Source of the DNA: DAIOHQ01 sp036744635
Lineage (GTDB): Bacteria > Planctomycetota > Phycisphaerae > Tepidisphaerales > Tepidisphaeraceae
Length of the DNA stretch: 13,407 bases
Assembly (NCBI GenBank): GCA_036744635.1
Contig: DAIOHQ010000127.1
Span: forward strand, 1 to 13,407
Reading direction: 5' to 3'
Shown here: positions 13,189 through 13,407 of the stretch, piece by piece
How positions within the stretch are numbered: the first letter of the stretch is position 1
Layout: every line of letters begins with the position of its first letter
Notes under the pieces: generated by a model
The model's input: only the letters and a program-made list of their open reading frames with translations
Database searches by the model: none
What the model was told of the DNA's origin: nothing
Made by a program: the position numbers and the translations under genes

Positions 13189-13337
13189 CGTAGCACGGGT
13201 TTTCCTGAACCCGTGCCAGGCGGCGCGGGATCCTCATACGCTGTTGGAATCGGAAGGTGTCTGGCACGGGTTGGAAACCCGTGCTACGAAGAAGGAGCGC
13301 TGCGCTTCGGGCGCATGGGCAGGGTTGCCCATGCCAC
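13189..13337 (+). repeat. three-hairpin dispersed element, full copy B
   Basis: CGTA, then hairpin 13193-13216 (GCACGGGTT/AACCCGTGC), a 47-base spacer, hairpin 13264-13284 (same arms), a 28-base linker with GGAGCGCTGCGCTTCGGGC, and hairpin 13313-13334 (GCATGGGCA/TGCCCATGC), ending CAC. It is the same order as copy A on the opposite strand. The stretch 13112-13407 holds only this element, the VOC promoter and a repeat fragment at the window edge; I see no gene in it. Confidence 0.85.
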
Positions 13338-13387
13338 CATTGGCCGCCGCGGCGCCTCTAAATGACTGTGCTTAATTCCGCGCCGTC

Positions 13388-13407
13388 TGTCATCCTGAAG
13401 TACTCTG
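13388..13407 (+). repeat. start of another dispersed repeat, cut by the window edge
   Basis: TGTCATCCTGAAGTACTCTG resembles a recurring intergenic phrase (TGTCATCCTGAGGTACTC) that I associate with repeat-rich planctomycete and similar genomes. This is from memory, and it is cut by the window edge. Confidence 0.3.

Overview
The window looks like chromosomal DNA of a GC-rich, repeat-laden bacterium, most likely a planctomycete (Phycisphaerae-like). That is an inference from four things: the style of the gene set (a heparinase II/III-type protein, a secreted WD40 protein and a secreted PDZ protein beside ribH, nusB and ftsY); housekeeping genes with little or no Shine-Dalgarno sequence; a high density of short palindromic and tandem repeats between genes; and many GCC/CTC/ATC- or GCG/CTG/GTG-type codons. 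A member of the Verrucomicrobia or Lentisphaerae cannot be excluded from sequence alone.

Layout. 1-571 is non-coding leader with a good sigma70-type promoter (175-203) and heptamer and decamer repeat tracts. 572-3799 (+) encodes a 1075-residue heparinase II/III-like protein whose reading frame is interrupted, in frame, by a palindromic repeat pair (1499-1604). 3904-4389 (+) is ribH. 4439-4936 (+) is a membrane-anchored DUF2314 protein. It converges on a DUF3303-like gene (4992-5321, -), which lies downstream of a fatty acid desaturase (5492-6538, -). The desaturase is divergent from a secreted seven-bladed WD40 protein (6804-8843, +). 8976-9446 (+) is nusB. 9638-10177 (-) is a four-helix membrane protein. 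10178-10590 is a repeat-filled gap. 10591-11535 (+) is ftsY, 11749-12582 (+) a secreted PDZ protein, and 12737-13111 (-) a VOC/glyoxalase-fold protein. The last 300 bases are again repeats.

How the genes fit together. ribH, nusB and ftsY form a conserved housekeeping series on the plus strand (riboflavin synthesis, transcription antitermination, SRP receptor) that has been spread apart by accessory genes and repeats. The accessory genes mostly have clear ribosome binding sites. nusB and ftsY have -10-like boxes only a few bases before their ATG, which suggests leaderless or nearly leaderless messages.

The most unusual content is the repeat layer. Two full copies, in opposite orientation, of a roughly 146-149 bp three-hairpin element (10273-10418 and 13189-13337) bracket ftsY-PDZ-VOC, and a partial third copy lies at 10429-10496. 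A REPIN-like palindrome pair is translated inside the heparinase-like gene. Tandem 7-mer and 8-mer arrays begin inside the stop codons of nusB and ribH. A 25-28 bp element occurs three times around the PDZ gene. No tRNA, rRNA, CRISPR array, transposase or phage gene was seen.
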